A stretch of 5,952 nt of DNA, from assembly GCA_050944915.1 (NCBI GenBank), contig JBMNRY010000110.1:1-5952 (forward strand), written 5' to 3'. Made by a program: the position numbers and the translations under genes. The DNA is from JBMNRY01 sp050944915. GTDB taxonomy: Bacteria; Bacillota; Limnochordia; JAAZLZ01. Each line of letters opens with the position of its first letter. Positions within the stretch are counted from its first letter, which is position 1. Below, piece by piece: positions 5,276-5,952 of this stretch. Under the pieces are notes generated by a model, which saw only the letters and a list, made by a program, of their open reading frames with translations, was not told where the DNA came from and searched no databases.

Positions 5276-5952
5276 AGAGCAGACACCTAGATAGGTTTCC
5301 CCTCCCGGGGCCTCGGTCAGCAGGCCCCCTGCCCCTTCCGTCCGGGGATCGGCTCCGACCTGAATGCGCCCTTCATCGATGGTCAGGGCATGGACGAAGG
5401 AAGTCAGCTGACCACTATCGATAAGCTCTATGGGCCAGCCCCGCTCCTGCAAGATACCCAGGGTATCGACGGAAAAACCAGGCTCCGCCAACACCGGCCC
5501 TATTTGACCGTGGATCCGGGGGGCGTGGAGGGCGGAAGCTACATCGCGGCCGTGTTCTAGGATATGGAGGATTACCTGGAGGACGCTGGAGATGATCCGG
5601 GGCCCACCGGCAGCTCCCACCGCTAGGATGGGGCGACCATCCCGGCAAATAATCATGGGCGATTGGCTGCTTAAGGGGGCCTTGCCGCCGGCAATCCCAT
5701 TAGCCTCGGAGTAGATATAGCCGTGGCTGTTGGGCACTCCCGGTTGGGGAGCAAAATCGCTCATGGTATTGTTCAATAACAAACCTGTACCAGGTATGGT
5801 CACTCCCGAGCCATACCATTCGCCAATGGTTTGGGTCCAGGAGACCACATTACCCTCGGCATCGGCGACGACGAAATGGGTGGTGCCCCCTTGGCCCGTT
5901 GGCCGGCTCGAGCCGGAAGCCATCGGTCCTTCTAAGGACAAGCTGCGGGCAT
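5267..5952 (-). CDS. ggt: gamma-glutamyltransferase, C-terminal part (partial)
   Basis: The enzyme cleaves or transfers the gamma-glutamyl group of glutathione and similar compounds. It matures by self-cleavage into large and small subunits and is normally exported. Here only about 228 C-terminal residues are present; the frame is open to the right edge, so the large subunit and true start lie outside. The TTG at 5941 is internal, not a start. The autocleavage site and nucleophile is the first T of GGTTHF (codon 5884-5882), equal to E. coli T391. Other matches: TQTIG (T equal to T409), LLLNNTMSDF (D equal to D433), APLSSQSP (S462-S463), AAGGPRI (oxyanion glycines) and GADPRTEGA near the C terminus. 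The E. coli residue N411 is G here. PGVPNSHGYIYSEANG matches the length of the E. coli lid loop, which B. subtilis GGT lacks. The stop is TAG at 5269-5267. It is convergent with the AAA+ gene, overlapping it by 9 bp. Confidence 0.93.
   Translation of the reverse strand, partial: ARSLSLEGPMASGSSRPTGQGGTTHFVVADAEGNVVSWTQTIGEWYGSGVTIPGTGLLLNNTMSDFAPQPGVPNSHGYIYSEANGIAGGKAPLSSQSPMIICRDGRPILAVGAAGGPRIISSVLQVILHILEHGRDVASALHAPRIHGQIGPVLAEPGFSVDTLGILQERGWPIELIDSGQLTSFVHALTIDEGRIQVGADPRTEGAGGLLTEAPGGETYLGVCSLS
5307..5328. repeat. perfect 7-bp GC-rich inverted repeat after the helicase operon
   Basis: GGGGCCT (5307-5313) and AGGCCCC (5322-5328) are exact reverse complements around an 8-base loop. The hairpin lies 31 nt past the AAA+ gene stop codon and inside the 3' end of the convergent ggt coding sequence. 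It could mark or stabilise the 3' end of the rightward transcript. No T-run follows on either strand, so it is not a classical intrinsic terminator, and a chance product of GC-rich coding is possible. Confidence 0.35.

Overview
The window looks like ordinary chromosomal DNA from a bacterium, most likely a Bacillota (Firmicutes) lineage of moderate-to-high GC, perhaps of the Moorella or Limnochordia kind. This rests on strong AGGAGG-type ribosome binding sites, use of a TTG start, tight gene spacing and the types of gene present. The taxonomic call is low confidence. I see no rRNA, tRNA, CRISPR array, insertion sequence or phage gene.

Layout: (1) Positions 1-1657, minus strand: a two-gene unit, dhaK then dhaL, encoding the substrate-binding and nucleotide-binding subunits of a dihydroxyacetone-kinase-family enzyme. 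A possible third gene starts at the window edge in an ATGA overlap with the dhaL stop. (2) Positions 1658-1941: a 284-base divergent intergenic region. It has a good sigma-A type promoter facing right (TTGTCA, 17 bp, TATAAT), an extended -10 promoter facing left, a GC-rich inverted repeat and a 9-bp direct repeat spaced 30 bp. (3) Positions 1942-5275, plus strand: a two-gene operon of a compact Ski2/Mtr4-like superfamily 2 helicase (663 aa) and, 25 bp later, a DUF815-type AAA+ ATPase (438 aa) with an N-terminal half I cannot assign. (4) Positions 5267-5952, minus strand: the C-terminal part of a gamma-glutamyltransferase (ggt), including the whole catalytic small subunit. It runs off the right edge and overlaps the end of the AAA+ gene tail to tail by 9 bp.

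How they work together: DhaK and DhaL should form one kinase acting on a small ketose such as dihydroxyacetone. Both carry substitutions in their signature motifs (GGGSGHLP and GDGDLG), so the phosphoryl donor and exact substrate are open. The helicase and AAA+ ATPase probably act together on nucleic acid, but no function is established by the sequence. This pair is the most interesting part of the window. The ggt gene appears unrelated to its neighbours and would act on glutathione or other gamma-glutamyl compounds, normally outside the cytoplasm.
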